From contig NZ_OZ035533.1 in assembly GCF_964033635.1 (NCBI RefSeq), forward strand, positions 2,108,001 through 2,172,000: DNA of 64,000 bases. Reading direction: 5' to 3'. Within the stretch, counting starts at the first letter, position 1. Each line of letters opens with the position of its first letter. Position numbers and translations under genes: made by a program. The DNA is from Chitinophaga sp. MM2321. GTDB taxonomy: Bacteria; Bacteroidota; Bacteroidia; Chitinophagales; Chitinophagaceae. Below are positions 50,620 to 61,397 of this stretch, one piece after another. The notes under the pieces were generated by a model. The model searched no databases, had not been told where the DNA came from, and was given only the letters and a program-made list of their open reading frames with translations.

Positions 50620-52875
50620 ATGAAAAAAATAACGTGGAAACTGTGCGGCCCTTTGCTGCTGACACCTTTCTTATTCTTATGCGGTACGATGAAAGTACTG
50701 GCCGGCGATACCATTCCCGGCAACAGGCAGAACATTGACCTGATTGACCCTACCATTGGAAATGTAGGGCACCTGCTGGAGCCTACAAGACCTACTGTAC
50801 AGCTACCCAATCAGCTGATCCGTTTTACACCGCAGCGACAGGATTTCATGGATGACCAGATTTCCAGTTTCCCGCTGACGATCGTATCACACCGGCTCGG
50901 ACAGGTGTTTTCCATCAAACCATCTATAGAGGCGCCCGGTAAAACAGCCTGGCAATCCAGGATGGCCTATGATCATAACCTGGAAGTGAACAAGCCATGG
51001 TATTATTCCACCTGGTTACTGAATGAAGAAATTAATGTAGAATTTACAGCTGGCAAGAAAGCAGGTTATTATCGTTTCCGCTTTCCCGAAGGAGAAAATA
51101 AATCGTTGTTATTTGATGTATATAACGATGGCGCCGCCGAATACAATTTTCTGCCAGGTAATGCCATAGCCGGTATGGAAACCTATAACGGCGATATAAA
51201 GGTATATATGTATGGGATGTTCAGCCAGGCAGGTATACCCGGCGTGCTGGAAGATGATCAGCTGAGTAGCAAAAAAAGCATTGCTGGTAAAGGTATCAAA
51301 GCCTGTATCAGTTTTCCGGCTGCTACCAGGGAAGTAACGTTTAAATACGCGATCAGTTATATCAGTGCAGCACAGGCGAAGAAAAATTATGAAGAAGAGA
51401 TCAGCAAAAAGAATTTTGAAGCAGTAGTTGCCAGCGGTAAAAAAGCGTGGACCGGTGTCATGTCGCAGATCAATGTGAAAGGTGGTACACCAGCACAGTT
51501 ACGTTCTTTTTATACGGCCTTGTATCGCTGTTATGAAAGAGCGATAGACATCACGGAAGACGGACAGTATTACAGCGGTTTTGATAAACAGATCCATAAA
51601 GATAACCGTCCGTTTTATGTAGATGACTGGTCGTGGGATACTTACCTGGCCCTGCATCCGCTGAGAATGATCCTGAACCCTGCCAGGGAAGAGGATATGT
51701 TGGAATCCTACGTACACATGTACGAGCAAAGCGGCTGGCTGCCTACTTTCCCGGTATTGTTCGGTGATCATGCATGTATGAATGGTTTTCATTCTTCTAT
51801 AGTCATGCTGGATGCATGGAGAAAAGGACTAAAAAACTTTAATATAGAAAAAGCCTACGAGGGCATGCGCAAAAATGCGACCGCCGCTACTATGCTGCCC
51901 TGGCGCAATGGCAACAAAACAATACTGGATGATATCTATCACGATAAAGGATATTTTCCTGCATTACATATAGGGGAGAAGGAAACAGTAGCAGCCGTAC
52001 ATCCTTTTGAAAAGAGACAGGCCGTGGCAGTGACACTGGGCGGCAGTTATGACGATTGGGCACTGGCTGAATTAGCTGGTGATCTGCATAAGAAAGATGA
52101 CCAGCGTTTGTTTGCACCAAGAGGACAGAACTACAAAAATCTCTGGAACGCAGATAAACAATTCTTCCTGCCTAAAGATGATAAGGGCAACTGGATTGAC
52201 ATCAATGTGAAATTTGATGGGGGCACAGGAGGACGTGATTACTATGATGAAAACAACGGCTGGACATACCTCTGGCAGGTACAGCAGGATATTCCCGGTC
52301 TGATCAGTTTAATGGGCGGAAAGCAATCCTTTGAAAACAGGTTGGATCAGTTGTTCCGCGAACCGCTGGGGATGTCGCGCTATGAGTTCTGGAATAAATT
52401 CCCGGATGCTACCGGCCTGGTAGGTCAGTATTCCATGGGTAACGAACCCAGTTTTCATATTCCATACCTGTACAACTATACCAATGCTCCCTGGAAAACA
52501 CAGGAGCGCATCCGTTTCCTGCTGGATAGCTGGTTCAAGGATAATATCTTCGGTATTCCCGGTGATGAAGATGGTGGTGGGATGTCTGCTTTTGTTGTCT
52601 TTTCTTCTATGGGCTTTTATCCAATCACACCGGGTATTCCGGAGTATACTATTGGTAGCCCGGTGTTTGAAAAAATAAGTATAACACTGCCTGATAAAAA
52701 AATATTTACCATCAACGCACATAACTGTTCTGTGGTAAATAAATATATTCAATCTGCCAGGTTCAACGGTCAACCTTTAAATAAACCAACGTTCACCCAT
52801 CAGCAATTGTTAGACGGAGGAACCCTTGAATTGTTCATGGGACCTAAGCCTAACAAGCACTGGGGTGTTCAATAG
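50620..52875 (+). CDS. GH92 family alpha-mannosidase
   Basis: A 751-residue exported enzyme (signal peptide about 1-28, ending VLAGD). The N-terminal beta-sandwich leads into the (alpha/alpha)6 barrel, with VDDWSWDTYLALHPL, FHSSIVMLDAW and GNEPSFHIPYLYNY (E609 region), then the conserved GDEDGGGMSAFVVFSSMGFYP (648 onward). These are hallmarks of GH92, calcium-dependent exo-alpha-mannosidases. With the GH76 enzymes of PUL 1 it fits a mannan- or high-mannose-glycan-degrading programme. It lies 103 bases after SusD, across a terminator. Confidence 0.93.
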   Translation: MKKITWKLCGPLLLTPFLFLCGTMKVLAGDTIPGNRQNIDLIDPTIGNVGHLLEPTRPTVQLPNQLIRFTPQRQDFMDDQISSFPLTIVSHRLGQVFSIKPSIEAPGKTAWQSRMAYDHNLEVNKPWYYSTWLLNEEINVEFTAGKKAGYYRFRFPEGENKSLLFDVYNDGAAEYNFLPGNAIAGMETYNGDIKVYMYGMFSQAGIPGVLEDDQLSSKKSIAGKGIKACISFPAATREVTFKYAISYISAAQAKKNYEEEISKKNFEAVVASGKKAWTGVMSQINVKGGTPAQLRSFYTALYRCYERAIDITEDGQYYSGFDKQIHKDNRPFYVDDWSWDTYLALHPLRMILNPAREEDMLESYVHMYEQSGWLPTFPVLFGDHACMNGFHSSIVMLDAWRKGLKNFNIEKAYEGMRKNATAATMLPWRNGNKTILDDIYHDKGYFPALHIGEKETVAAVHPFEKRQAVAVTLGGSYDDWALAELAGDLHKKDDQRLFAPRGQNYKNLWNADKQFFLPKDDKGNWIDINVKFDGGTGGRDYYDENNGWTYLWQVQQDIPGLISLMGGKQSFENRLDQLFREPLGMSRYEFWNKFPDATGLVGQYSMGNEPSFHIPYLYNYTNAPWKTQERIRFLLDSWFKDNIFGIPGDEDGGGMSAFVVFSSMGFYPITPGIPEYTIGSPVFEKISITLPDKKIFTINAHNCSVVNKYIQSARFNGQPLNKPTFTHQQLLDGGTLELFMGPKPNKHWGVQ

Positions 52876-52907
52876 AATGATATTGATATCCGTAAAATAA
52901 TTATAAC

Positions 52908-52932
52908 AGGATGCTGACTTTGTTAGCATCCT
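52908..52932. terminator. Hairpin between convergent GH92 and GH2 genes
   Basis: AGGATGCT and AGCATCCT pair around a 9-base loop. The right arm overlaps the GH2 stop codon. It may serve both strands, though T runs are weak. Confidence 0.55.
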
Positions 52933-55387
52933 ATTGTGCATTTTCCGCCAGCTCTATCCTGATTTCACTATCCGGAATATTTTCCGCAACCACCTTTAGT
53001 TTTGCGGTGCCTGTTTTGCCTTTAGGCCGCAGAATAATCAGGCAGCTCCCGCGGTAAGTAGTGCAGGTAGGCTGGGTAAAGCTCCGCATATCCTTAGGAT
53101 CGGCGTTGCCGGTGGCCATCAGTTCCGCATCACCTTCCACGGTGAAGTGAAGCGTTACCGGCTCCGTGATGATCACCCCATTTTCATCTACGATGTCTGC
53201 CCGGATATAGGCCAGGTCATTACGGTCCGCCTGGATGATCTGCCGGTCTGCAGTTAATCTTATCCGGCTTGGCTTTCCGGAAGTTTGCAGTATGCTGGAA
53301 TCTTTTCTAATCCCATTTTCAATACCGGTAACTTTTAATACGCCCGGTTGGTAGGGTACTTTAAAACGAGCTGTGAGACTGGTTTCAGGAGAACAGGATT
53401 TTTCTGCAATGATGTTTCCATTCAGCTCTAATCTCACTGTAGGATAACGCGAATAAACGGTTACATCCATCGGTGCGCCTTCCTGTCCTGGCCAGGTCCA
53501 GCTTTGTCTTTCATCTGGCCAGCCCCATTTACTCACTACTTCAGTAAGCCCTTTGGGAATAGGGGCATGTACTGCCATGGCTATTTTGCTTCGGTTCCAT
53601 ATCACATCCCTGTAATAAGCCTGTGGTTTCTTTCCGCCAATGAGGTCAATGTCTCCGCAATTGCCGTTGAACCAGGGCCACTCTAATGCGCCACCATCTT
53701 TTTCATTGTCCATTACGGTATGACCGATAGCGGTTTCGCCTATATAATCCATCGCTGTCCATACAAAATCACCTGTGATCCAGGGGTATTTCTCCACTGC
53801 CTGCCAGTTTTCAAACCGTTGCACCGGGAATGATTCTGTGCCTACGATTACGCGGGAGGGATATTTATCATGATCGCTTACATACGTGGCTAATTGGTAA
53901 TTATAGCCGGCAACATCCAGTATTTCGAAGGCGGGCGCTGTTTCATCCCAATGCTTTTGTCCTTTGGGGAAATCGCTGAAATCGCAGATGCCAGCTGTTA
54001 CAGGACGGGTGGTATCCAGTTTTCTGACTTCATCACGCAGTTGTTTTGTCAGCGCCAGTCCGGTGGGATCAGCTCTTTCATTGATTTCATTACCTATGCT
54101 CCATAGTAAAACAGAAGGATGATTACGATCACGTAAGATGATAGACCGGAGATCTTTTTGCCAGTAATCATTGAAGTAGAGATGATAGTCCTGTGCATTT
54201 TTTTGTCTTTGCCACATATCAAATGCCTCGTCAATGACCAGCAGTCCTATGCTGTCACATGCATCCAGGAATGCTTCCGAAGGCGGATTGTGACTGGTAC
54301 GCACGGCATTGAATCCATTGGACTTCAGCAGTTGCGCTTTTCTTATTTCGGCCCTGTTGATGGCGGCTGAGCCAATGATGCCGTTGTCATGGTGAACAGA
54401 ACCACCTTTCAGCAATAATCGTTTTCCATTCAATAAGAAACCTTGTGCGGCATCAAAATGGATGGAGCGTATGCCGAACCTGGTGGTTGTTTGCCCGGTT
54501 AACTTTTCGTTGCGGTATAAGGACACTATCGCACTGTACTGCGTAGGACTATCCGGTGACCACAGTTTTGGTTTGGGAATGCGTATTGCCCGTTGAATGG
54601 CTACTGTTTCGTTAGATTTTATATTTGAGCCAGCACGCACTTTAGCTACCTGCTTACCATTCGCATCAACAATCGTGATCAGCATTGTGCTGGCAACAGC
54701 CTGTTGCAGCGTGTTGGTAACGGAAGCGGTAATGCTGACCACTGCTTCTTTTTCGGTTACCTTCGGTGTAGTAACGAATACGCCCCACTGTGGTATATGT
54801 ACGGGATCTGTTACGTTTAACCAGGCATTACGATAAATACCTGAGCCGGTGTACCACCTGCTGTTACGTCCTTCGTTCTTTACTTGTACCGCTAATATGT
54901 TGGGCTGACCGGCAGGGTTCAGGTAAGGAGACAGGTCATAATGTATCGGCGTATAGCCATAAGCGTGATGACCGAGATAATGACCATTGATCCAGAGATC
55001 ACTTTGCATATAGATACCGTCGAAGAGAACGGATACTAATTTGCCGTGGTCTGCTTCCGGCAGCACAAATTTTTTCCTGTACCAGCCGTGCCCACCTACC
55101 GTATAACCCGTTGAAGTGGCGCCCACGCTTTTACGGTAAAAGGGGCCTATCACATTGTGATCGGACTGATTGGGCAAATCCTCAATGCTCCAGTCGTGTG
55201 GTATATCAAGACTACGCCAGTTACGGTCATCAAATCCCGGCTTTTCTGCGCCTGTAGCGTCTCCCAGAAAAAACCGCCATTCACTGTTGAATGGACGGCT
55301 CCCTGATGAAACGGATTGCGCTATTACGGGGATGAAAAAAAAACATAAAAGCGTAGTAATATAATAATGCCTGGCGATACGTTTCAT
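52931..55387 (-). CDS. GH2 family beta-glycosidase (beta-galactosidase-like)
   Basis: An 818-residue exported enzyme (signal ends VIAQS). In order: GH2 sugar-binding domain (about 35-195), Ig-like domain (about 205-305), TIM barrel (about 310-600) with acid/base E434 in LLWSIGNEINER and nucleophile E518 in VIVGTESFP, then C-terminal beta domains including a DUF4982-like region and a final Ig-like domain (about 700-800). GH2 covers beta-galactosidase, beta-mannosidase and beta-glucuronidase. The substrate is uncertain, but the sequence around SHNPPS and DEAFDMW is beta-galactosidase-like. It is the last gene of PUL 3. Confidence 0.92.
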   Translation of the reverse strand: MKRIARHYYITTLLCFFFIPVIAQSVSSGSRPFNSEWRFFLGDATGAEKPGFDDRNWRSLDIPHDWSIEDLPNQSDHNVIGPFYRKSVGATSTGYTVGGHGWYRKKFVLPEADHGKLVSVLFDGIYMQSDLWINGHYLGHHAYGYTPIHYDLSPYLNPAGQPNILAVQVKNEGRNSRWYTGSGIYRNAWLNVTDPVHIPQWGVFVTTPKVTEKEAVVSITASVTNTLQQAVASTMLITIVDANGKQVAKVRAGSNIKSNETVAIQRAIRIPKPKLWSPDSPTQYSAIVSLYRNEKLTGQTTTRFGIRSIHFDAAQGFLLNGKRLLLKGGSVHHDNGIIGSAAINRAEIRKAQLLKSNGFNAVRTSHNPPSEAFLDACDSIGLLVIDEAFDMWQRQKNAQDYHLYFNDYWQKDLRSIILRDRNHPSVLLWSIGNEINERADPTGLALTKQLRDEVRKLDTTRPVTAGICDFSDFPKGQKHWDETAPAFEILDVAGYNYQLATYVSDHDKYPSRVIVGTESFPVQRFENWQAVEKYPWITGDFVWTAMDYIGETAIGHTVMDNEKDGGALEWPWFNGNCGDIDLIGGKKPQAYYRDVIWNRSKIAMAVHAPIPKGLTEVVSKWGWPDERQSWTWPGQEGAPMDVTVYSRYPTVRLELNGNIIAEKSCSPETSLTARFKVPYQPGVLKVTGIENGIRKDSSILQTSGKPSRIRLTADRQIIQADRNDLAYIRADIVDENGVIITEPVTLHFTVEGDAELMATGNADPKDMRSFTQPTCTTYRGSCLIILRPKGKTGTAKLKVVAENIPDSEIRIELAENAQ

Positions 55388-55413
55388 AAATCGATCAAAT
55401 TTTAAGGAATAGG

Positions 55414-57045
55414 TCAGAAACCAGTATTTTGTTCAATATAAGGATTCTTATCTATCTCTTCCTGTGGTATTGGTAACAGGGTGTATTTCTGTTCAAAAGT
55501 CCGGGTTTCAATTAACTGTGTACCATAGGTGAGCGAACCATCTCCATTTTTGGTGATCTTGACGCCATATAACGGCCCCTCACATACTTCTTTGGCAATA
55601 TTCCACCGGCGTACATCATGGTAGCGCATCTCTTCAAAATTCAATTCTATCTGGCGTTCGTGACGAATTTTTTCGCGCATTTGTATTTTATTAAGTCCGG
55701 TTACCAACGGGGGCATATTCACACCCGGACGGGCCCTTACCTGGTTTACATAAATGGCGGCATCGTCTGGTTTACCGCTTTCATTCAATGCTTCGGCATA
55801 CATCAGCAACAGATCAGCATATCGCAGAATAGGTTGTAGGAAATGTTGGGAAGTAATGCCGTACTCGTAGTAGTTGGTAATGGTTTCATCGATTGCCTTT
55901 TTAATATAGTAACCGGTAGATTGATTGCCGCCCACGATATAATCTTTTCCGCCAACATAAAATTGTAGTGGAATACCTTTAAAAGTAGATCCCTGGTGGT
56001 ATATGGAGGCATCAAAGCGGGGATCACGGTTTTTATAAGGGTCCTGTGGATTGTAAAGGGGGGATTCTGATGGAAGTTTTCCATCGGTCATTTCAAACTG
56101 GTCAACCAGGTTTTGTGAGGGCATACCACCTCCCCAGGCGCCACCGCTTTCTGGTGCATTTACCAGTACCCAATCCGGCGCTCCATTTATCTGACGTGGT
56201 TCTGTGTTATAGGAAACAATAAACTCGCGGTTATTATCTGATTTATCAAAGAACATTTTTCCATAATCAGGATGGAGTGAATAGGTGTTGAGATCCAGCA
56301 CCCGCTGTGCCACCTTTGCGGCTTGTTCGTAAGCTGCCTGGTCATTGCTGAGCGAAGCCTTGTACATTAAGGCTCTTACTTCCATTGCAAGAGATGCACC
56401 CTTTTCTGCTCTTCCTTTATCTTCACCTTTCCATTCAAGAGGAAGTTCTGCGGATGCTTCTTCAAATTCATTAATAATGAATTGAATGGTTTCTGCGGCG
56501 GTATTACGTTTTACTTTGTAGGCAGCGGAATCCTGGAGGGATTGCGGAGCAGTAATAATGGGAACACCCCTGTAGAAACTGTATAATTCAAGATAAAATA
56601 CAGCTCTGAGAAACCTGCCTTCACCACGGTAACCTTTTTTCACCGGTTCATCAAAAGAGCTGCCTTCCACACCTTCGAGGAAGGTGTTAGCCTGCCGGAT
56701 TTTTTCATAATTCATCGCCCACTGACCTCCCAGGTTATATTCCATACTTCCGGCACCTGCATTATAGTTGTTTCCGCGCAAATTGGTGAAAAGCAATCCA
56801 CCAAAGGAATGCGCGGCATCCCGTGTATTCATGTCAAAGATAACACCACCGCCACGACCCAGGTATTGTGGGAGTAATCCGTAGATAGTTAGCAGGTTGG
56901 CTTTTGCCAGTTCCGGTTTGGAAAATACGGATGCTGCCGTGATGGCATTGAGCGGCGCAGTATCCAGGAATTTTGATTTTTCGCAGCCCTGCATGAATGT
57001 GCCGGCTATTAAAATGGTGAGTATGCTGAAATATTTATAGTTCAT
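55414..57045 (-). CDS. SusD/RagB-family lipoprotein (PUL 3)
   Basis: 543 residues from the ATG at 57045 (MNYKYFSILTILIAGTFMQG then Cys, a lipobox). The in-frame codon at 57075 adds ten residues and overlaps the SusC end. FLRAVFYLELYSFYRGVPII, then LLLMYAEALNESGKPDDA, and ERQIELNFEEMRYHDVRRW are SusD patches. It ends IEQNTGF. It lies between SusC (33 bases upstream) and the GH2 gene (26 bases downstream). Confidence 0.94.
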   Translation of the reverse strand: MNYKYFSILTILIAGTFMQGCEKSKFLDTAPLNAITAASVFSKPELAKANLLTIYGLLPQYLGRGGGVIFDMNTRDAAHSFGGLLFTNLRGNNYNAGAGSMEYNLGGQWAMNYEKIRQANTFLEGVEGSSFDEPVKKGYRGEGRFLRAVFYLELYSFYRGVPIITAPQSLQDSAAYKVKRNTAAETIQFIINEFEEASAELPLEWKGEDKGRAEKGASLAMEVRALMYKASLSNDQAAYEQAAKVAQRVLDLNTYSLHPDYGKMFFDKSDNNREFIVSYNTEPRQINGAPDWVLVNAPESGGAWGGGMPSQNLVDQFEMTDGKLPSESPLYNPQDPYKNRDPRFDASIYHQGSTFKGIPLQFYVGGKDYIVGGNQSTGYYIKKAIDETITNYYEYGITSQHFLQPILRYADLLLMYAEALNESGKPDDAAIYVNQVRARPGVNMPPLVTGLNKIQMREKIRHERQIELNFEEMRYHDVRRWNIAKEVCEGPLYGVKITKNGDGSLTYGTQLIETRTFEQKYTLLPIPQEEIDKNPYIEQNTGF

Positions 57046-57078
57046 TGCTGGTAGTTTTAAATTCAGGTAATACATGCA

Positions 57079-60000
57079 TTAGAAAGTAACCTGTACGCCT
57101 CCGTTGAAAATAATTTGCTGCGGATAGTAATGCCCCATGTTATTGGTGTTTTCCGGATCCACTTCTTTGAATTTGGAGAAGGTGAGCAGGTTAGCGCCAT
57201 TCACATATACCCTGATTTGTCTGGCCCTGATACGGGATGCGATGGAATTGGAAACGTTATAGGCAATCTGCAGATTTTTGAGCCGGAGATAACTCATGTC
57301 ATATAGCCAGAAGCTGGACACATTATCATAGTTCCAGGATGAACTGGTGAGTATCCGCGGATAGGCGGCATTGGTGTTTTCCGGCGTCCAGTAGTCTTCG
57401 TGTACTTTCAGCGCATTACCGGCGCCATTAAAAGGTTTGGCCATCCAGTTATTAAAATACTGCTGGTTACCAGTTCCTGCCTGCCAGAACATAGCTGCTT
57501 CAAAGTTGCCAAAGTTGACGGTTGTTTGCCAGCCAAAGATATTTATTGGCAGGTTATTACTGCCGATATAAGTAACGTCATCTCCGTTGATAAATCCATC
57601 GCCATTAAGGTCTTCGTATCTGATATCACCGGGTTTAACAAACGGATAATTGTTGCCGTATGCTTTGGTAATTTCGTCTGGTGATTGGAAATAACCATTT
57701 GCCTTATACCCATATACCGGGTTGAGTGGTCTGCCGGCTTGCATAATGCGTTGTTCCTTCGATGCTGGTTCGCCAATATCCATCACCGTATTCTTTGCAT
57801 GTGTAATGCTAAACCTGCTTTGAATATTCAGCTTACTGTTGAACCGTTTATTATAACCCAGTACAATTTCGAATCCTTTATTATCAACCTGCTGAAAATT
57901 TTCATAGGGAAGAACATTGGCCGGTGTGCCCATGGTAGCGGGGATAGTGGCGCTTCTTTGTCCGAGGATGTTTCTTCTCTTCTCTATAAAATAATCAGCT
58001 TCAATAGATATATCATTTAAAACAGTGGCTTCAAAACCGATATTCGTTTTCTTGGCGGTTTCCCAGGTTACATCCGGGTTGGCCAGTCTGCTCAGCAGAA
58101 TATTGTTTTGAAAACTACCTGCGGTACCCATTGCCACACCAGGTCCGAAACCATAGAAAGACAGGTATTGATAAGAGCCGATCTGATCGTTCCCCAGCTC
58201 ACCGTAAGATGCCCTGAGCTTCAGGTAATTGATAGCACGGATGTCTTGCAGGAATGCTTCATTAGATACGACCCATCCCGCAGAAACAGCGGGGAAGAAG
58301 CCGAATCGTTTTCCTTCCGCAAATAGTGTTGACCCATCGCGGCGGAAACTGAACTCCATCAGGTATCGCTGGTCATACTGGTAACTAAGTCTTCCTACCA
58401 GACTTTGCCGACGGTATTGGGTAGCGTCACCGGTGGTAGTCTGGTTTACGGTTCCACCTGCATTGATGATTTGTAACTGGTCTGACAGGTAATCTTTACG
58501 GGTAACGGACAAGTCATTAAACCATTCGGCCTGCTGTGAATAAAGCAACAACGCATTAATGCCATGACGACCGAAATCCCTGTTATAGATACCATGCAAT
58601 TCCAGTAAAGTATTCTGACCTGTTCCCCTGTATTCGAGCAGTGACGGTTTATCCATGCCCGTTAGTTGGTCATACCGGATATCATTATTATCCTGTACGG
58701 CAACAAATGTTTCCACCGGTAATAACCAGGTTTTGGTATGTGTAGGTTTATTATCGTAAGCTGCTATTCCTTTTAAGGAAAGCCCTTTCACGAAAGGAAT
58801 ATCCTGGGAAATTTGCAGACGGGTAAGCAATCCATCTGTTTCATCGTTCTGGTACCCGCTTTCGTAAGCAGCTGCCCATCCATTCCTGTTATTAGCCGCA
58901 GGGCCCCAAAGACCGTTGGGATATTTTCCTGCATAAACGGAAGCCGCGCGATTGATGTTTTCAAAAATATAACTATAGTCCTGACCAGGGTTACTGGCTT
59001 TTCCCATGTACCCGGAAATATCGAATCCTATGCGGGTGGTATTGGTCGCTTTAATGTCTACATTGGATCTGAAGTTATATCGCTTGAAACCGAAGTTGGA
59101 ATTGCCGCCGCTGTTCAACAGGTTTTCCTGGTTCAGGTAATTAAAGGAAACGTAGTAATTCGCTTTATCTGTTCCACCTGTAACCGTGAGGTTGTGTTGC
59201 TGCGTAGGCGCAGAACCTCTCAGCACACTAAGCCAGTCAGTGTTGGGATAGAATATCGGATCAGAGCCATCACGGTATTTCTGAATGGCTTCATCTGTAT
59301 ATAGTTTGGGTCTGCCTTCATTTACCAGCGCCGTATTATACAGGGTAGCATATTCTGCTGCATCTACATATTCAGGCAGACGTGTCGCTTTTTGAATGCC
59401 GTAATTGAAAGCATAACTTAAGGATAGTTTGCCTTCCTTACCACGTTTGGTGGTGATCACAATTACACCGTTTGCGCCCCTGGCGCCGTATACGGCCGCT
59501 GCGGAAGCATCTTTCAGTACAGAAATGCTTTCTATTTCGGAAGCAGACAAGCGGTTAAAATCTGTCGCACTTCTGGGAACACCATCAATCACATACAGCG
59601 GATTGGTATTGCCGGTAGTAGCAACACCGCGCACATAGATCATAGTTTGATCGTTTCCCGGTGTGCCCTGGGGCTGGATGGCGGTAACACCGCTTACTCT
59701 TCCCGCCAGCATGTTGCTGACGTTGGGGCTGGGTGATTGCGATAACTCGGTGAAGTTGACGGAAGAAATAGCGGCCGTTACATTCCCTTTCTTTTGTGTA
59801 CCATAACCTATCACCACAATACCGGAAAGCATCCTGTTCGTAGGCGTCATCTTAATGACAACGGAATAGGTGTCGTTGGGCTTTAAGGTAATACCCGGCA
59901 ATTGTTGGGGATCATATCCTACACTGGAAAACTTCAATATATAATTCTTTCCGGCGGCTAATCCGGAGAAGCGGAATACGCCCATGCTGTCTGTTTGTGA

Positions 60001-60192
60001 ACCGGCAGAAAAATCACTTTTTTCGTTTTCTATGATCACCGTAACATTGGGCATAGCTTCATCCAGGTTGTTCCTGACAATCCCGGTAATTTCTGCCCGG
60101 TTCTCCTGGGCAAGTACCGATAGCGGGAGGAAAAGTGATAGCAAGAGTAAGCAGGAAAGGATCTTCCTGCCAGGCAGTGTAGCAATTTTCAT
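57079..60192 (-). CDS. SusC/RagA-family TonB-linked outer-membrane transporter (PUL 3)
   Basis: 1037 residues with signal peptide (ending SVLAQE). The carboxypeptidase-D-like domain (about 33-115: ITGIVRNNLDEAMPNVTVII) is followed by the GIVVIGYGTQKKGNVTAAIS TonB-box and plug region, PLYVIDGVPRS, a barrel, and a NGGVQVTF end. It has no N-terminal STN domain, although a sigma/FecR pair precedes it. Signalling must run another way, or the sigma factor answers to another receptor. With SusD it forms the importer of PUL 3. Confidence 0.95.
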   Translation of the reverse strand: MKIATLPGRKILSCLLLLSLFLPLSVLAQENRAEITGIVRNNLDEAMPNVTVIIENEKSDFSAGSQTDSMGVFRFSGLAAGKNYILKFSSVGYDPQQLPGITLKPNDTYSVVIKMTPTNRMLSGIVVIGYGTQKKGNVTAAISSVNFTELSQSPSPNVSNMLAGRVSGVTAIQPQGTPGNDQTMIYVRGVATTGNTNPLYVIDGVPRSATDFNRLSASEIESISVLKDASAAAVYGARGANGVIVITTKRGKEGKLSLSYAFNYGIQKATRLPEYVDAAEYATLYNTALVNEGRPKLYTDEAIQKYRDGSDPIFYPNTDWLSVLRGSAPTQQHNLTVTGGTDKANYYVSFNYLNQENLLNSGGNSNFGFKRYNFRSNVDIKATNTTRIGFDISGYMGKASNPGQDYSYIFENINRAASVYAGKYPNGLWGPAANNRNGWAAAYESGYQNDETDGLLTRLQISQDIPFVKGLSLKGIAAYDNKPTHTKTWLLPVETFVAVQDNNDIRYDQLTGMDKPSLLEYRGTGQNTLLELHGIYNRDFGRHGINALLLYSQQAEWFNDLSVTRKDYLSDQLQIINAGGTVNQTTTGDATQYRRQSLVGRLSYQYDQRYLMEFSFRRDGSTLFAEGKRFGFFPAVSAGWVVSNEAFLQDIRAINYLKLRASYGELGNDQIGSYQYLSFYGFGPGVAMGTAGSFQNNILLSRLANPDVTWETAKKTNIGFEATVLNDISIEADYFIEKRRNILGQRSATIPATMGTPANVLPYENFQQVDNKGFEIVLGYNKRFNSKLNIQSRFSITHAKNTVMDIGEPASKEQRIMQAGRPLNPVYGYKANGYFQSPDEITKAYGNNYPFVKPGDIRYEDLNGDGFINGDDVTYIGSNNLPINIFGWQTTVNFGNFEAAMFWQAGTGNQQYFNNWMAKPFNGAGNALKVHEDYWTPENTNAAYPRILTSSSWNYDNVSSFWLYDMSYLRLKNLQIAYNVSNSIASRIRARQIRVYVNGANLLTFSKFKEVDPENTNNMGHYYPQQIIFNGGVQVTF

Positions 60193-60272
60193 TTGATTTG
60201 TTTTTTTTAGCGCAAAGAATCGCCATCATTGCCTGAGCAATGCTTCGACCATAAGGCGCAATGTGGAATGGA

Positions 60273-61328
60273 TCAGTGGATCTTTTTGATGATATATCTG
60301 CCGGATTGGTTGCTGACCGACAATTGATTTAATAAAGCGATGTCATTAATTATCTTATTTAGCGAATCGTTCTTATTTAACTTACCTGTGAAGTACCTGT
60401 TCTTTAGTTCGGCAGGCACATAATAGATCTCTACGTTATAATAATCACTCAACTGGTCAAATACCTGGCTGATGGACATGCCGTTAAACATATACCAGTC
60501 CGGTTGTTTCGTGCCGCTATTGCCGGAAGATGCTACCGCACGGCCTATACTGTGCACACCTTTCATCCTGTTGATACTGGCTGTCATAACGGTTCTGTCA
60601 TACAGTAATTCTTCTCCGGGATTCAGGTAAAAGGAACTTGTTTTTTTGTCCTGTTGCAGCGCCGATGTGTTGACCATCACTTTCCCGGTATGCAACTGAA
60701 CACGTATCGTATTTTCGGCCTGCCTGCAACTGATGGTAAAAGAGGTTCCTAACGCGGTGGTAGTAATGTTATCACTATGAACAATAAACGGTCTGGCTTT
60801 ATCCTTTGATACCTTGAACAATGCTTCCCCGGAAAGATATACGTCTCTTTCTGCTGCCTGAATAAATGCTTTTTTATACCTGATAGTGCTTTGTGGTGAC
60901 AGTTCTACCGTAGACCCGTCTGCTAATGCCACAAGTTGCACCGAATTTGTATTATTGGAAGATAAAATATACTGCTCTTCAGCGTCGCGCGGTGCTGTAC
61001 TTTCTGCAACAGGATCATTTATAGTATTGTTCCGTCCCAGGAAATACCAGCCCGCACCGATTGTACCGGCAATTATAACGGCAGCGGCTATCCGCCGGAA
61101 AACGTTGATTCCTACTATTTTCCCACGCTTCTTTAACACGATGCTGGTAATACGGTCCGCAGCAGCCGCAGGGATGTTATCCGTGCTTTTAAAATTTATC
61201 CACTCTTCTTCCGGCAGATATTTTTCCAACTCTTCCGGATGTGCTTCAAAATGTTTAATAACAAGCGTTTTCTCCTCCTCTGTACACGCATTCTGCAAAA
61301 AAAGCGTTATCAATTCCCTTGTTATCAT
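60273..61328 (-). CDS. FecR-family anti-sigma factor (PUL 3)
   Basis: 351 residues. The cytoplasmic N-terminal part (1-75) precedes a membrane helix at about 77-97 (FRRIAAAVIIAGTIGAGWYFL). The periplasmic FecR domain has LADGSTVELSPQSTIRYKKA and DVYLSGEALFKVSKDKARPF, with a DUF4974-like C-terminus (NRYFTGKLNKNDSLNKIIND). It lies 69 bases downstream of its sigma factor and 80 before SusC. Confidence 0.92.
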   Translation of the reverse strand: MITRELITLFLQNACTEEEKTLVIKHFEAHPEELEKYLPEEEWINFKSTDNIPAAAADRITSIVLKKRGKIVGINVFRRIAAAVIIAGTIGAGWYFLGRNNTINDPVAESTAPRDAEEQYILSSNNTNSVQLVALADGSTVELSPQSTIRYKKAFIQAAERDVYLSGEALFKVSKDKARPFIVHSDNITTTALGTSFTISCRQAENTIRVQLHTGKVMVNTSALQQDKKTSSFYLNPGEELLYDRTVMTASINRMKGVHSIGRAVASSGNSGTKQPDWYMFNGMSISQVFDQLSDYYNVEIYYVPAELKNRYFTGKLNKNDSLNKIINDIALLNQLSVSNQSGRYIIKKIH

Positions 61329-61397
61329 TGTGAGAATGGGTGTTTGATTAGTAATACGTTTGAAAAGGCTGATACCCTAAGTCCGATAAAAAAAAAT

